64,000 bases of DNA from an uncultured Pseudomonadota bacterium (GCA_903861005.1 CAIOSP010000068.1:62001-126000), one strand, 5' to 3'. Positions 32,935 to 43,806 are shown, numbered from the stretch's first letter. Notes: generated from the letters alone by a model not told the origin. Made by a program: numbers and translations.

Positions 32935-34415
32935 TCGCCGCCCTCCTGTTCGCGGCCGCGCTCGCGCAGACCGCGCCCCCCGCCACGCCCGACATCCCGC
33001 TCGAAGACTCGGCGTGGCGCGTGTCGACGCCGTGGTCGCCGAGCAGCTCGGGCTACCGCCTCAACGTGCTCGCCGATCGGACGGCGTGCAGCGCGCGCGG
33101 TCGCACCGACGTGGACGCCTGCCTGCCGTGGGTCGACGCGCCCGCCGGACAGCTGCACGTGTCGCTGGAGGTGACCGACGGCGACGCCCCGGTCGCGTTC
33201 GCGCTGAGCAACGAGCGCTTGGTGGTGGGCATCGGAGGCACTGAGGGCTTCATGCCCGTCCCGCGCGAGGACATCGCGGTCGTCCCGCATGATCCGGCCG
33301 GGTACCGCCAGCTCTACGTGATCCTCATCGACCGGTCCGCGTCGATGTACGATCCGCGCGGGGAGCACCCGCCCGCCATGGCCGACGTGGTCGGCACGCT
33401 GCGCAGCGAGGCGGTCCGCAAGACCTTCTTCCCCGAAGGCGCCGACGTGCGCACCGGCGTGCTGCTGCTCACGTTCAGCGACCACGTCGCGGGCGTCGCC
33501 GGGCAGCCCTGGAAGGACGCGGAGATCCTGGAAGATGACAAGGACTACGACGCCGCCCTCGACCAGCTCCTCTACGTCCCGCCCGCCGCGTACACGGACC
33601 TGTACGGGGCCGTGGAGACCGTGGTGGACGGCGTCCTGCTCGACCCGGACGTGGCCGCGTTCGTCGACCTGACGCACGCGTACCCGGCGGTGGTGGTGCT
33701 GACCGACGGCTTCCACGATCCGCGCGCGGCGCAGACCTGCGGCGACAACGCGGCCCCGCTGACCGCGCTGCTCGACCGCGTCCGTCGCTCGCGGACCGCG
33801 ATCGGCAGGCCCGCCCCGGTGGTCCACGCGGTGGGCTTTGGCCAGCCGTACCGGCCGGAATTCCACGTCCCGGCGCTGGGCACGGAGCGAATCACGCCCG
33901 AGCTCCTGTGCGGCGCGGACGCGGGACAGCGCATCGACGGCTCGCTGGAGAAGCGCGGCATCGACAACGCGTCGCTCTCCATGCTGGCGGACGCGGGCGG
34001 CGGCCGCACCTACGTGGGCGAGGACGTGCGTGACCTGGCGACCTTCCTGGCTGGCTCGGTGACGCGCCTGCACAAGTGGTTCGAGGTCTACATCCGCCTG
34101 GACGCTGAGCGGCACCAGGAGTTCCGCCAGCGCTTCCGCGCGCCCATGCCGCTGCTGCTGCAGGCGAGCGGCCCGCAGCGCGTGGAGTCGCGCCTGACTT
34201 TCTACCCGCACCCGTGGCTCGACGAGCCGCGCGCGGTGTTGGCGCCCGGCGCGCCGTGGTCGTCCCGCGGACGGGTCGGCGCGATCCTGGGCTGGGTGGT
34301 GCTGGCGATTGGCGCGCACCTGTTGGTCGTCGCGCTGGGCGTGGCGTGGCGGCACGGCGCCCGCGCGATCGGTCGACGCGGACTTGAGGCGCCAGAACCC
34401 CCTTCGCCTGGATAG
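32931..34415 (+). CDS. Exported vWA-domain protein with C-terminal membrane anchor
   Basis: 494 residues. A short signal (to LAQTAP) is followed by a beta domain, then a von Willebrand A domain (about 128-370) with a full MIDAS: D134-x-S136-x-S138 (DRSAS), the Thr in TDLYGA near 222, and D259 in LTDGF. A Met/Leu-rich region follows, then one membrane helix (VGAILGWVVLAIGAHLLVVALGV in part) and a short basic cytoplasmic tail. vWA domains bind protein partners through a divalent metal. Translational coupling to the FHA-like membrane protein suggests that both belong to one membrane complex. Confidence 0.85.
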   Translation: MIAALLFAAALAQTAPPATPDIPLEDSAWRVSTPWSPSSSGYRLNVLADRTACSARGRTDVDACLPWVDAPAGQLHVSLEVTDGDAPVAFALSNERLVVGIGGTEGFMPVPREDIAVVPHDPAGYRQLYVILIDRSASMYDPRGEHPPAMADVVGTLRSEAVRKTFFPEGADVRTGVLLLTFSDHVAGVAGQPWKDAEILEDDKDYDAALDQLLYVPPAAYTDLYGAVETVVDGVLLDPDVAAFVDLTHAYPAVVVLTDGFHDPRAAQTCGDNAAPLTALLDRVRRSRTAIGRPAPVVHAVGFGQPYRPEFHVPALGTERITPELLCGADAGQRIDGSLEKRGIDNASLSMLADAGGGRTYVGEDVRDLATFLAGSVTRLHKWFEVYIRLDAERHQEFRQRFRAPMPLLLQASGPQRVESRLTFYPHPWLDEPRAVLAPGAPWSSRGRVGAILGWVVLAIGAHLLVVALGVAWRHGARAIGRRGLEAPEPPSPG

Positions 34416-34437
34416 GCACCCGCCCGGAGTCTCCTGC

Positions 34438-35385
34438 ATGGCTGGCCCGCCCGACGACATCCCGCGCCCCCCTCGTCCGATGCGACCGGTCCGTCCGACG
34501 CGTCCGGTCGAGGAGACCCTGGCGCCGTCGGTGCCGAACGCGCGCCCGGTCGCGCCGATGCCTGGGGCGCCCGCCGCTCCGGAAGGCCACGCCGCCACCC
34601 GACTGGTCGACCTGCGCGACGTGCGGGCAGGGGAGGAGGAGCCGCCGCCCGCGCCCGCGCCGCCGCCGGTCGCGCCGCCGCCGCGCGCCTCACACCCGCT
34701 TCCTCCGCCGACCAAGGTGGTGGTGACGGCGCCCGCCGCCGTGGCCCCGCCTCCGGCCGCGGCGTCGCGCACGGGCTCATGGCGTCAGGTGGCGATCCTC
34801 GGCGGCGGGCTCGCGCTGATCGCCGGGTCGGTCGGCGTGCTGGCGTGGGTGGTCTCGCTCACGTCTGAGCCTGAGGTCGCGCCGACGGTGCCGCCGCCGT
34901 CAGATGTCGCGGTCGAGGTCACGCCCCCCCCAGCCACGCCCACCGTCGCCCCGACGCCCGCGCCCTCGCCGCCTGTGCCCGCCCCCGAGGCCGCGCCCGC
35001 TCCGGCGCCCGCCGCCACGTCGGCCCCGCGCCCCAAGCCGCGCGCCACGGCGCCCACGCCCGCCCGCGCGCCCACCGAGCCCGCTGCCGCGCCGACGCCT
35101 GCGCCAACCCCGCCTCCGGCTCCGCGCTCGTCCGGCGGATCCAGCCTGAACGTGAACGTCTCTTCGGACTGGGGTGGGGGGACGCTCATCGTGATGTGCG
35201 GCGGACCGTCCCGACGCATCGATCTGTCGCCCGGAAGCAAGCGAGTGGACGATCTCAGCAGCAGCTGCAGGCTGTACCTGAAGTGTGCGACCGCGAGCGG
35301 CTCGGTGCCTGTCTCCCGGCCTCCTGGCGGCAACATGTCTGTGTCTGGGTGCAACTCTCGATCACCTCAGCCGGTGGCGAGATGA
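34438..35385 (+). CDS. Pro-rich single-pass membrane protein
   Basis: 315 residues from ATG 34438, with GGAG eight bases upstream and 22 bases after the vWA gene. The N-terminal 115 residues are Pro/Arg/Ala-rich and cytoplasmic (RPPRPMRPVRPTRPVEE). One membrane helix lies near 118-142 (VAILGGGLALIAGSVGVLAW). A second Pro/Ala/Thr-rich stretch spans the periplasm and ends in an 80-residue beta domain (SSLNVNVSSDWGGGTLIVMC) with four Cys. The layout is like that of proteins which bridge the cell wall. No family was recognised for the end domain. Confidence 0.7.
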   Translation: MAGPPDDIPRPPRPMRPVRPTRPVEETLAPSVPNARPVAPMPGAPAAPEGHAATRLVDLRDVRAGEEEPPPAPAPPPVAPPPRASHPLPPPTKVVVTAPAAVAPPPAAASRTGSWRQVAILGGGLALIAGSVGVLAWVVSLTSEPEVAPTVPPPSDVAVEVTPPPATPTVAPTPAPSPPVPAPEAAPAPAPAATSAPRPKPRATAPTPARAPTEPAAAPTPAPTPPPAPRSSGGSSLNVNVSSDWGGGTLIVMCGGPSRRIDLSPGSKRVDDLSSSCRLYLKCATASGSVPVSRPPGGNMSVSGCNSRSPQPVAR

Positions 35386-35426
35386 CCACACAGCGGTAGA
35401 CTCCGCCCACAGGGTGGAGGTCGGTC

Positions 35427-37373
35427 ATGCTCCGGTCGTGGTTGGGTGTCGTCGCGGCGATGTTTGTGTTCCTCCTGTGGTCCGAGCCCGCGCACGCGCA
35501 GGGCTTTGATCCGCTGGGCGCAGCACAGCAGGCCGCTGAGACCAAGCCCTCCGCCGACGAGGCCGCCGCGCAGGAGCGCTTGGCGCGCCTGCAAGCCAAG
35601 ATGGGCAAGGACAAGGCCTCGCGCGTGATCGTGCTGCCGTGGCCCGACACCCGCACCAACTTCAACGACACCGGCCTGCAGACGATCGTGCGCGGTCGCA
35701 TTGGCCGCGCGGGCGCCAAGTTCTACCCGGAGATCGACCTGTACCAGGAGGGCCGCCGTCGCCGGACGGAGAATGGCCGCCCGGTCAACCCGATGGACCA
35801 GCCGGGCTCCGTGCCGGACGCGCTGCTCGACGACGTGCGCGAGAAGATCGCCGACGCGCGCCGCAAGCTCGGCAAGTCCAACGCCAACGCGGCCATCGCC
35901 GGTCAGCTGCTGCCGCTGGTCGACGTGGTCTGGTTCAACGATCGCGTCGAGACCCGTCAGGTGCTCTTCGACCTTTACGTGACGATCGGCCAAGCCACCT
36001 TCAACGCGCGCGATCAGACGCCGCCCTACTTCCAGATGGTGGGCAGCGAGCAGAACAACTACTTCCTGTACGAAGCCGCCGCGATGATCTGGGAAGAGCA
36101 GCAGGCTGGTGTGCAGATCGTCACCAACCGCAAGCCGGGCGGCGACGTCGGCGCCTACATCAACGACATCGTCCAGCTGATCAACGACGGCATCCACGCG
36201 CCCATCCCGCTCGCGTTCAATGACCGCGGCGTGTTCGACGCCAAGAAGTTCACCACCCAGTACAAGGTGATCGTGAACGGCCTGGAGCGCATCGTCGACG
36301 AGGACGGCCTGGTTATGGCGCCCCGCGGCCGCGTCGACCTGTCGCTGGAGCGGTCGGATGGCTTCTCGATGTCTGAGCGCACCGACATCCTGGGCTTGGA
36401 CGAGAAGCTGTACTTCCCGATGGAGGTCGCCCGCAGCAAGCTCGGGTACGACCTGCTCAACCAGCTGATGTCCAACCCCGAGGAGTGCGCGCCCGAGCTT
36501 CGCGACGACACGACCGGCGCCGTGGCGGCCTACGCGGCCCTCCACCCCGGCGACGAGGTCTACTTGGTGATCCCCAAGGGCGGCAGCGCCCGGGACTCCT
36601 ACATCTGGCGCTGGGACGTCGACAGCGGCACGCTCCAGTTCCTGATCGACGCCAACCGCGGCTTCCCCATCCGCTTCTCCGCGCTCGTCACCACGGGCAT
36701 CGAGTTCGGCGGCCTCTCGCTGAACAAGAGCGCGGCCAGCCGCGCCACCAACATCGGCACCACCGGGCCCCGCCTGTCGCTGCGTCCGGAGGACGTGCTG
36801 TCGGCCTCGCCGGTGGGCATCCCCATCGACGTGCAGCTGCGCGGCCAGTTCTCGCGCCTGATGTTCGGGTTCGGCATGACCTTCGCCAAGAACATCGCGA
36901 GCGACTCCGGCGGGCAGTGGACCGACCGCTTCCCGGCCAAGGGCGGCACGGTGATCGTCCCCACGGACACCCTCACGGAGGACACCTTCGCCGACATCGA
37001 CGGCAACGCCTTCAAGGTCTCGCTCAAGCAGCTCGACTTCTCCCGCACCATCTACGGCCTGCTCGGCGTGGTCATCCTCAAGGACGCCACCGCGGGCATC
37101 GGGCCGCGCGCCTACGTGAAGTTCGGCGGGTCCAACGCCCCGCACGCCCTGGAGGCCAGCGGGCACCTGGGCATGACCAGCGACGCCACGTTCGGGAAGA
37201 AGAAGTTCAAGGGCCGCGTCGCGCCGCTGCTAGACCTCGACCTGTTCGCGGGCGCGTTGATCCCCTACGGCGACACCCTGTTCCGCGAGTCGGTGAAGAA
37301 CGACAAGGACAAGTTCCCCGCCATCGTGTCGCCGACCTTCGGCCTGACGCTCGGCGTGGGCACCACCTTCTAG
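35427..37373 (+). CDS. Exported protein of unknown function
   Basis: 648 residues, signal peptide to PAHAQG, ribosome-binding site GGAGGT. A coiled-coil-like Ala/Glu segment (35-60) is followed by a mixed domain (ASRVIVLPWPDTRTNFNDTG) and later long beta-rich stretches, ending in FGLTLGVGTTF. That ending has the alternating pattern and terminal Phe of outer-membrane beta-barrels, so the last 200 residues could be a barrel. Not recognised. A TAGACT box (35397-35402) lies 24 bases before the start and may be a -10 element, so the gene may also have its own promoter. Confidence 0.7.
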   Translation: MLRSWLGVVAAMFVFLLWSEPAHAQGFDPLGAAQQAAETKPSADEAAAQERLARLQAKMGKDKASRVIVLPWPDTRTNFNDTGLQTIVRGRIGRAGAKFYPEIDLYQEGRRRRTENGRPVNPMDQPGSVPDALLDDVREKIADARRKLGKSNANAAIAGQLLPLVDVVWFNDRVETRQVLFDLYVTIGQATFNARDQTPPYFQMVGSEQNNYFLYEAAAMIWEEQQAGVQIVTNRKPGGDVGAYINDIVQLINDGIHAPIPLAFNDRGVFDAKKFTTQYKVIVNGLERIVDEDGLVMAPRGRVDLSLERSDGFSMSERTDILGLDEKLYFPMEVARSKLGYDLLNQLMSNPEECAPELRDDTTGAVAAYAALHPGDEVYLVIPKGGSARDSYIWRWDVDSGTLQFLIDANRGFPIRFSALVTTGIEFGGLSLNKSAASRATNIGTTGPRLSLRPEDVLSASPVGIPIDVQLRGQFSRLMFGFGMTFAKNIASDSGGQWTDRFPAKGGTVIVPTDTLTEDTFADIDGNAFKVSLKQLDFSRTIYGLLGVVILKDATAGIGPRAYVKFGGSNAPHALEASGHLGMTSDATFGKKKFKGRVAPLLDLDLFAGALIPYGDTLFRESVKNDKDKFPAIVSPTFGLTLGVGTTF

Positions 37374-37404
37374 GCGGCGCTGGACACGCCGCCGCGCCGG
37401 TTTT
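37373..37404 (+). terminator. Possible terminator after 35427-37373
   Basis: GGCGGCG (37373-37379) pairs with CGCCGCC (37387-37393); after seven more bases comes TTTT (37401-37404). The short T-run and the gap make termination partial at best. Confidence 0.4.
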
Positions 37405-37431
37405 ACGGATGCAGCCAGCTCCTGGGGTCTG

Positions 37432-38895
37432 ATGATGCGAACCGCGTCAATGCTAGCGTTCCTCCTTCTGCCTTCGCTCGCCTGGGCGGAGCCGATCACG
37501 GTCTGGCTCCAGAACACCGCGCCGGAAGAGAAGCAGGTGACGCGCGCCGACAAGGAGACGGGTGGCACGCTGCACCTGTGGGCCCTGGATCTGGCGTTCC
37601 CGCCTGAGCCCGAGACCGCCGCGGACGGCGCCCAACTCGAGGCCGTCGCCGGCGCGGTCGAGGCCGGCAAGACCCGCTGGGACCAGTTCGAGGTCGAGGT
37701 GCCGATCGCCAAGGTGATCGACGACGAGACCAAGAAGCTGACCCTGCTGCGCTCCAAGCGCGACCGCGAGGACCTCGTCCGCGCGCTGATGTTCGAGGGC
37801 GCGTCCATTGCCCGCGCCACCAGCGCCAGCTCCTTTGGAACGGACGCGAACATCGCGCCGTACCGGGCCACGTACGGCGCCGCCTCCATGCCGCGCGCCT
37901 GGCTCGACGCCTACGCCCTGATGAGCACCACGCCCCAGCGCGGCGACCTGTTCGACGGCACCGCCTGGAACGACTGGCAGCACTTCGCGTCCGCCCTGAG
38001 CGGCCTCGCGGCGGGCTCCATCACCACCGACGCGGATGTCGGTGATGTGTACCTGGACGGCGAGCTGGTCCAGCCGGGCAAGCACGACGTCCGCCCCGGT
38101 CGTCACTACGTGCACGTGGTCCGCGCGGGCGCGGTCGCCGGTCGCGCCGTCGTCGACGTCGAGCCGGGCAAGGCCTACGACATGCCGCGCCGCGTCAGCC
38201 CCGCGGACCTGGCCGCCACCATCACCGCGGTCCAGGCCGGCAAGCGCTCGGACCTTCCCGCCAGCGTGACGGGCGCGCTCGAAGAGCTGATCCGCATCCA
38301 CGACGGCGCCGCCTACCTGGCCGTGTCCGTGGGCAACGACCTGTCGGTGCTGCCGATCGACGCCAAGCTCATCCTCAACGACGACAAGCTGTTCACCGCG
38401 CTCGTCACGGCGGACCTGGGCGGCGGCATCGCCATCAGCAAGGGCTTCGACCAGAACGAGGACGGCTCGGCGCAGATCGCGCCTTCTGCCTCCGGCGGCG
38501 TCGGCGTCGAGCTGGGCATCTCGTACTTCGCCCTGGCCCTGGGCCTGGACGGCGTGATCACGCCCGGCCACACGCTGCCCTTCGCCTCCGACAAGTCGGG
38601 CAACGACAACAGCGTCTCCAGCTACCTGCACCCCTGGCTGGGCGTGGGCGCGTACGCGCTGCGCCCCACCAAGGCCAACCCCACCCTCGCCATCCTGGCC
38701 GGAGTGTCCTACCTGATGCCCGACAACCTCGGCGTCGGCGGGCGCATCGCCGTCGGTGTGCCGATCGACGACGGCCACAACTGGGTCCGCGTGCTGCTCG
38801 GCGGGTCCTACGGCGTCGCGCAGCTGCGTGACGGCGCCCAGCCCATGGTCGACGCGTATCTGCGGGTCGGCTTCGCGGGTCGAATCGATCAGTAG
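37432..38895 (+). CDS. Exported protein with PEGA-like segment
   Basis: 487 residues, signal peptide to LAWAEP. Residues about 200-235 read GDVYLDGELVQPGKHDVRPG then HYVHVVRAG, which is the pattern of a PEGA domain (a surface-associated beta unit). The C-terminal 180 residues are amphipathic beta strands (GGIAISKGFD, GVGVELGISYFALALGLDGV, PWLGVGAYALRP, VRVLLGGSYGVA, VDAYLRVGFAGRI) and look like an outer-membrane barrel. It sits in a run of exported genes 34438-39895 on one strand. Function unknown. Confidence 0.7.
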   Translation: MMRTASMLAFLLLPSLAWAEPITVWLQNTAPEEKQVTRADKETGGTLHLWALDLAFPPEPETAADGAQLEAVAGAVEAGKTRWDQFEVEVPIAKVIDDETKKLTLLRSKRDREDLVRALMFEGASIARATSASSFGTDANIAPYRATYGAASMPRAWLDAYALMSTTPQRGDLFDGTAWNDWQHFASALSGLAAGSITTDADVGDVYLDGELVQPGKHDVRPGRHYVHVVRAGAVAGRAVVDVEPGKAYDMPRRVSPADLAATITAVQAGKRSDLPASVTGALEELIRIHDGAAYLAVSVGNDLSVLPIDAKLILNDDKLFTALVTADLGGGIAISKGFDQNEDGSAQIAPSASGGVGVELGISYFALALGLDGVITPGHTLPFASDKSGNDNSVSSYLHPWLGVGAYALRPTKANPTLAILAGVSYLMPDNLGVGGRIAVGVPIDDGHNWVRVLLGGSYGVAQLRDGAQPMVDAYLRVGFAGRIDQ

Positions 38896-38959
38896 TCGTG
38901 GGAAGGGGCGCCGCGCCCCGCGCGTTCCCTCTCGTCGCGCACCGCCCTGGAGCCAAGCC

Positions 38960-39895
38960 ATGTCCCGCCTCGCCCTGCTGACGACCGCCTTCCTTGGCCT
39001 TCTCCCGCTGGGCGCCGCGCAGGCCTCTGAGGGCATGACTTGGAAGTGGGAGCCGGGCGTCGTCCGTCGGTACATGCTGCGCGCTGAGGTCAAGTCGCCC
39101 TACGTGTTCGACTTCAACCAGGAGCGGAACGTCGACGGCAAGATCTCGTCGTTCACCCTGGCCATGCTGGTCGACTGCACGCTCAACGAGGCGGTGGGCC
39201 GCAATGCCAGCGAGGTCCGCTGCACGGTCGACAAGACCTCGCTCGCCGTGGCGCCGGTGCGCTTCAGCGCGGGGACGCTGAGCCCCGTGATCGACGAGTG
39301 GGTGAAGAAGTTCGACGCGGCGTGGATCGACATGACGCTCGGCGCCTCGGGTCGCATCCGCAACATCGACCTGGAGGGCGTCGACAAGAGCAACGAGCGC
39401 ACCCAGCAGATCTGGATGCTGATGCGCGAGATGACGCTCCGCGCCTTCGCGCCCTTCGACTTTGTGCTGCCCAAGGACGGCGTGGTGGCGGACGGCGCCC
39501 AGTGGGTTCAGCCCGGCGCCAGGGCCTTCGAGCTGCCGGGCATGGGCCAGGGCACGCTGGGCGGCACGTCGGTCACGCACACCTGGCTGGCCGATCAGGG
39601 CGGGCTGGTGACCTGGGGCATCTCAGGCGCGGGCACGGTGGCGCCGCCCACCGCGGCGAACGGGTCGCTCCGCGACACCTTCCAGATCAAGCTCGACGGC
39701 AGCGGGGTGTTCGACACCAAGCAGGGCGCCGTGGTCCAGGCCATGTACGAGGCGGTCGGCACGCCGACGGCGGGGTCGGTCTCGGCCGACGCGGGCCGCG
39801 GGCTCGCCTATGTGCAGTCCGTGATCCTGCAGTACATCGCGCCCGGCACGCAGGACCCGTCGCTGGGCACCAGCCAGGAGCTGTCGGTCCGCTAG
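38960..39895 (+). CDS. Exported protein of unknown function
   Basis: 311 residues from ATG 38960 (GGAG eight bases upstream; the open frame extends further back but without a signal). The signal peptide ends near AAQASEG. The mature protein is a single beta-rich domain: MTWKWEPGVVRRYMLRAEVK, FTLAMLVDCTLNEAV with paired Cys, and FDFVLPKDGVVADGAQWVQP. Nothing in it was recognised. It is the last gene of the 32931-39895 run and is followed by a separate promoter-like region. Confidence 0.7.
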   Translation: MSRLALLTTAFLGLLPLGAAQASEGMTWKWEPGVVRRYMLRAEVKSPYVFDFNQERNVDGKISSFTLAMLVDCTLNEAVGRNASEVRCTVDKTSLAVAPVRFSAGTLSPVIDEWVKKFDAAWIDMTLGASGRIRNIDLEGVDKSNERTQQIWMLMREMTLRAFAPFDFVLPKDGVVADGAQWVQPGARAFELPGMGQGTLGGTSVTHTWLADQGGLVTWGISGAGTVAPPTAANGSLRDTFQIKLDGSGVFDTKQGAVVQAMYEAVGTPTAGSVSADAGRGLAYVQSVILQYIAPGTQDPSLGTSQELSVR

Positions 39896-39950
39896 ACGCC
39901 ACGTCGTGCGGACCTGACGATGTCCCGACGCGATCCGCGGGGGACTGAGC

Positions 39951-39983
39951 TAGACTGTGCGCTCCCGTAGGGGAGCTGGAGGT
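39951..39983 (+). promoter_or_regulatory. -10-like box, leader hairpin and ribosome-binding site
   Basis: TAGACT (39951-39956) is followed by a perfect hairpin GCTCCC-GTAG-GGGAGC (39961-39976) and GGAGG (39979-39983), five bases before the ATG at 39989. No matching -35 was found. The hairpin would lie at the very 5' end of the mRNA. Confidence 0.35.
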
Positions 39984-39988
39984 CGCCG

Positions 39989-41935
39989 ATGCGCGCCGTG
40001 GTCCTTCTCGTGCTGTTGGCGGGTTGCCAGGACTTCTTCGTGTCGAGCAAGCCGCCCGGCGCCACGGACGACGTGGACGACACCGACGTCGCGTTTGGCC
40101 TGTGCAGCTTCGACCTGAAGCCGCACGGCACGGACACCCTGGACTCCTGCGGCAACTACGAGCTCGGAGGCTTCACGCCCTGGGTCGAGTGGAACGGCGC
40201 GCCAGGCAAGTCGGCGCTCTCGCTCCCCGTGGTCGCCGACATCGACCAGGACGGGCTCCCGGAGATCCTCGTCAACGTCCTCCCGACGCCGCTTGGCTTC
40301 CCCGAGGGTGAGCTGTGGGCCTTCCATGGGGACGGCAACGGGATCCTGTGGAAGATCGCCGACGCCAAACTCGCGATGGGCGCGTCGCCTGCCGTCGCGG
40401 ACCTCGACGGAGACGGGCTCCCCGAGGTGCTCGCGGTCCGCAACCGGGGGACCCAGTTCCCGCTCGCGCCCGTGGCCCAGTCCAAGTACACGGTCGTGGC
40501 GTGGGACTGGACCGGCAAGGAGCTGTGGGAGTCCGAAATCTTCCATCGCGACGTGTTCGACTACGCGGGCTCGCCCGCCGTGTCGGACATGGACCATGAC
40601 GGCCGCCCGGAGATCGTGGTCGGTCGGGCGATCCTCAATTGGGACGGCACCACGCGCGGCGTCGGGCAGTTTGGGCGTGGGTCGTGGGGCACCACCGGCT
40701 CCATCGGCGAGGGCTCGCAGTCGGCGGTCGCGGACCTGGATCTCGACGGCATTGAGGAGGTCGTGGTCGGCGACGCGCTCTACACGCCGGACGGCGCCAC
40801 CAAGTGGCACAACGCCAGCCGTGGTGACGGCATGATCGCCATCGCCAACCTCGACGACGATCCGGAAGGGGAGTGGTTGTCGGTGAAGAGCGGATCGCTG
40901 CGCGCGACGGACACCGACGGGTCGATGCTTTGGGGCCCGATGAAGCTGTGGTGCGACGTGTACGGCTGCGCCGAGGACGATCAGGGCTCCCCGATCACGC
41001 CGCCGCCGCACACCGTGGAAGCGAACATCCTGTCGGTGCCCGCGGTCGGCGACATCGACAACGACGGCTACCCGGAGATCATCGTCGCGGGTGGGAGCCA
41101 GATCGTCGCCTTCAACCACGATGGATCGATCCTCTGGCGCAACGAGGACGTCCAGGATCTGAGCGGCGCCACCGGCGCGTCGATCTTCGACTTCGACATG
41201 GATGGCCACAAGGAGGTCGTCTACATCGATGAGACCAGCGTCCACGGCTACGACGGCGCGACGGGCAACGAGGTCTTCCGCTCCGACGAGCACGGCTCGA
41301 ACACGCTCTTCGACTACCCGGTGATCGCCGACGTCGACGGCGACGGCTCCGCGGAGATCGTCGTGACCCACGCGTTCTTCGGCAAGGCGTTCACGGTCTA
41401 CGGCGCGGGCGACGGCAACTGGGCGCCCACCCGCCAGGTGTGGAACCAGCACGCCTACAGCATCAACAACATCAACGACGACATGAGCGTCCCCACCACG
41501 CCGGTCCAGAACTTCACGACCTACAACTCCTGGCACGAGGCCGACGCGCTCGCGCTGGAGACCACCAACAAGGTCGACCTGCAGGTGGAGGCCGCCAGCC
41601 CGTGCGAGGCCGCGTGTGGCGCGGGCTTCCTCTACGTCGCCGCCCAGCCGATCAACCGCTCGATCGACCGCGTCGCGGACGCGGGCTTCAAGCTCACGCT
41701 CTACGCCAAGATCGGCGGCGCCTGGCAGGCGGTGGAGACCAAGGAGACCACGGTCGCCACCGACGCCGGCACCTACGGCGAGCAGGTCGAGTTCGCGGTC
41801 CCCGTGGACATCGCCCAGCAGGCCAGCGCGCTCAAGGTGGTCGCCGACGACGGCGGCACCGGGCACGGCAAGCTGCCGGAGTGCGTCGAGAACGACAACA
41901 GCGTGGAGATCCGCGGGCCGTTCTGCGCGCCGTGA
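39989..41935 (+). CDS. FG-GAP/VCBS-repeat lipoprotein
   Basis: 648 residues. Lipobox Cys13 (LLAGC), then an acidic linker with DDTDV. Seven calcium-loop units mark the blades of an integrin-like propeller: DIDQDGLPEI, DLDGDGLPEV, DMDHDGRPEI, DLDLDGIEEV, DIDNDGYPEI, DFDMDGHKEV and DVDGDGSAEI. A NINDD and TYNSWHEAD region leads to a C-terminal CARDB-like beta domain (VDLQVEAASPCEAACGAGF to the end), with paired Cys. It is probably a calcium-stabilised surface adhesin or scaffold. It has its own promoter-like region. Confidence 0.88.
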   Translation: MRAVVLLVLLAGCQDFFVSSKPPGATDDVDDTDVAFGLCSFDLKPHGTDTLDSCGNYELGGFTPWVEWNGAPGKSALSLPVVADIDQDGLPEILVNVLPTPLGFPEGELWAFHGDGNGILWKIADAKLAMGASPAVADLDGDGLPEVLAVRNRGTQFPLAPVAQSKYTVVAWDWTGKELWESEIFHRDVFDYAGSPAVSDMDHDGRPEIVVGRAILNWDGTTRGVGQFGRGSWGTTGSIGEGSQSAVADLDLDGIEEVVVGDALYTPDGATKWHNASRGDGMIAIANLDDDPEGEWLSVKSGSLRATDTDGSMLWGPMKLWCDVYGCAEDDQGSPITPPPHTVEANILSVPAVGDIDNDGYPEIIVAGGSQIVAFNHDGSILWRNEDVQDLSGATGASIFDFDMDGHKEVVYIDETSVHGYDGATGNEVFRSDEHGSNTLFDYPVIADVDGDGSAEIVVTHAFFGKAFTVYGAGDGNWAPTRQVWNQHAYSINNINDDMSVPTTPVQNFTTYNSWHEADALALETTNKVDLQVEAASPCEAACGAGFLYVAAQPINRSIDRVADAGFKLTLYAKIGGAWQAVETKETTVATDAGTYGEQVEFAVPVDIAQQASALKVVADDGGTGHGKLPECVENDNSVEIRGPFCAP

Positions 41936-42390
41936 CGCCCGCGGTTCGCACCACCAGGTGCGGGTGGGTGAGCCGCGACGACGGGGCGACCACCGCCTCG
42001 TGCTCGTCGACCCGGCCCTTGGCCCGTGCTTCGATCCGCGCGCGCACGGAGGGCGCGGCCGGGTCGAAGGCCCCCATGCGCTGCACGGCGCCGATCTGCA
42101 GCCCTAGCGACGTCTGGTAGGCCTTGTAGACCAGCGCCGAGCGGCAGATCCGGTCGTCGGTCCACTGGAAGAGCGCGTCGTCGCGGCGGCCCAGCCCGCG
42201 GGTCGCCGCCGCCTGGAGCTTGTATGCGCCGCCGTCGGCGAGCGGGACGGTGTCGGCCAGCCGCATCCGCACCACGTCGAACCCGGCGCCGCTCGTGGAC
42301 TGGGCCGGGCGCGGCGCCGGGCGCGGGGGCGGCGGCGCAGCCGGTCAGGGCGAGGAGCAGGGCGGCGCGGACGCGGCGCGTGCGGTCGTC
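41936..42390 (-). pseudogene. Decayed lipoprotein gene
   Basis: Two frames together resemble a lipoprotein. One frame has RVRAALLLALTGC, a signal with a perfect lipobox (Cys codon at 42339-42337) but no ATG, GTG or TTG near it. After a C-rich stretch the next frame continues with MRLADTVPLADGGAYKLQAA, DDALFQWTDDRICRSALVYK and QTSLGLQIGAVQRMGAFD, which reads like real protein. The C-terminus runs antisense into the FG-GAP gene without a natural end. A frameshift and a lost start make it a likely remnant; sequence error is another option. Nothing else is seen in the 609-base gap 41936-42544. Confidence 0.35.
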
Positions 42391-42544
42391 CTCGTGACGA
42401 GGGATCCGTCGCGCGCGTGGGACTCGGGCGGATGTCGCCGGTCGTCCGCAGCGCGTCCGTGCCGGTCCGTCGCCCAAACGAAGAGGGCGCCGAGCTTCCG
42501 CCCGACGCCCCTCCACCCGCTCACGCGGGCACGCTACCGAACGA

Positions 42545-43804
<1,260 letters not shown>

Positions 43805-43806
43805 GG

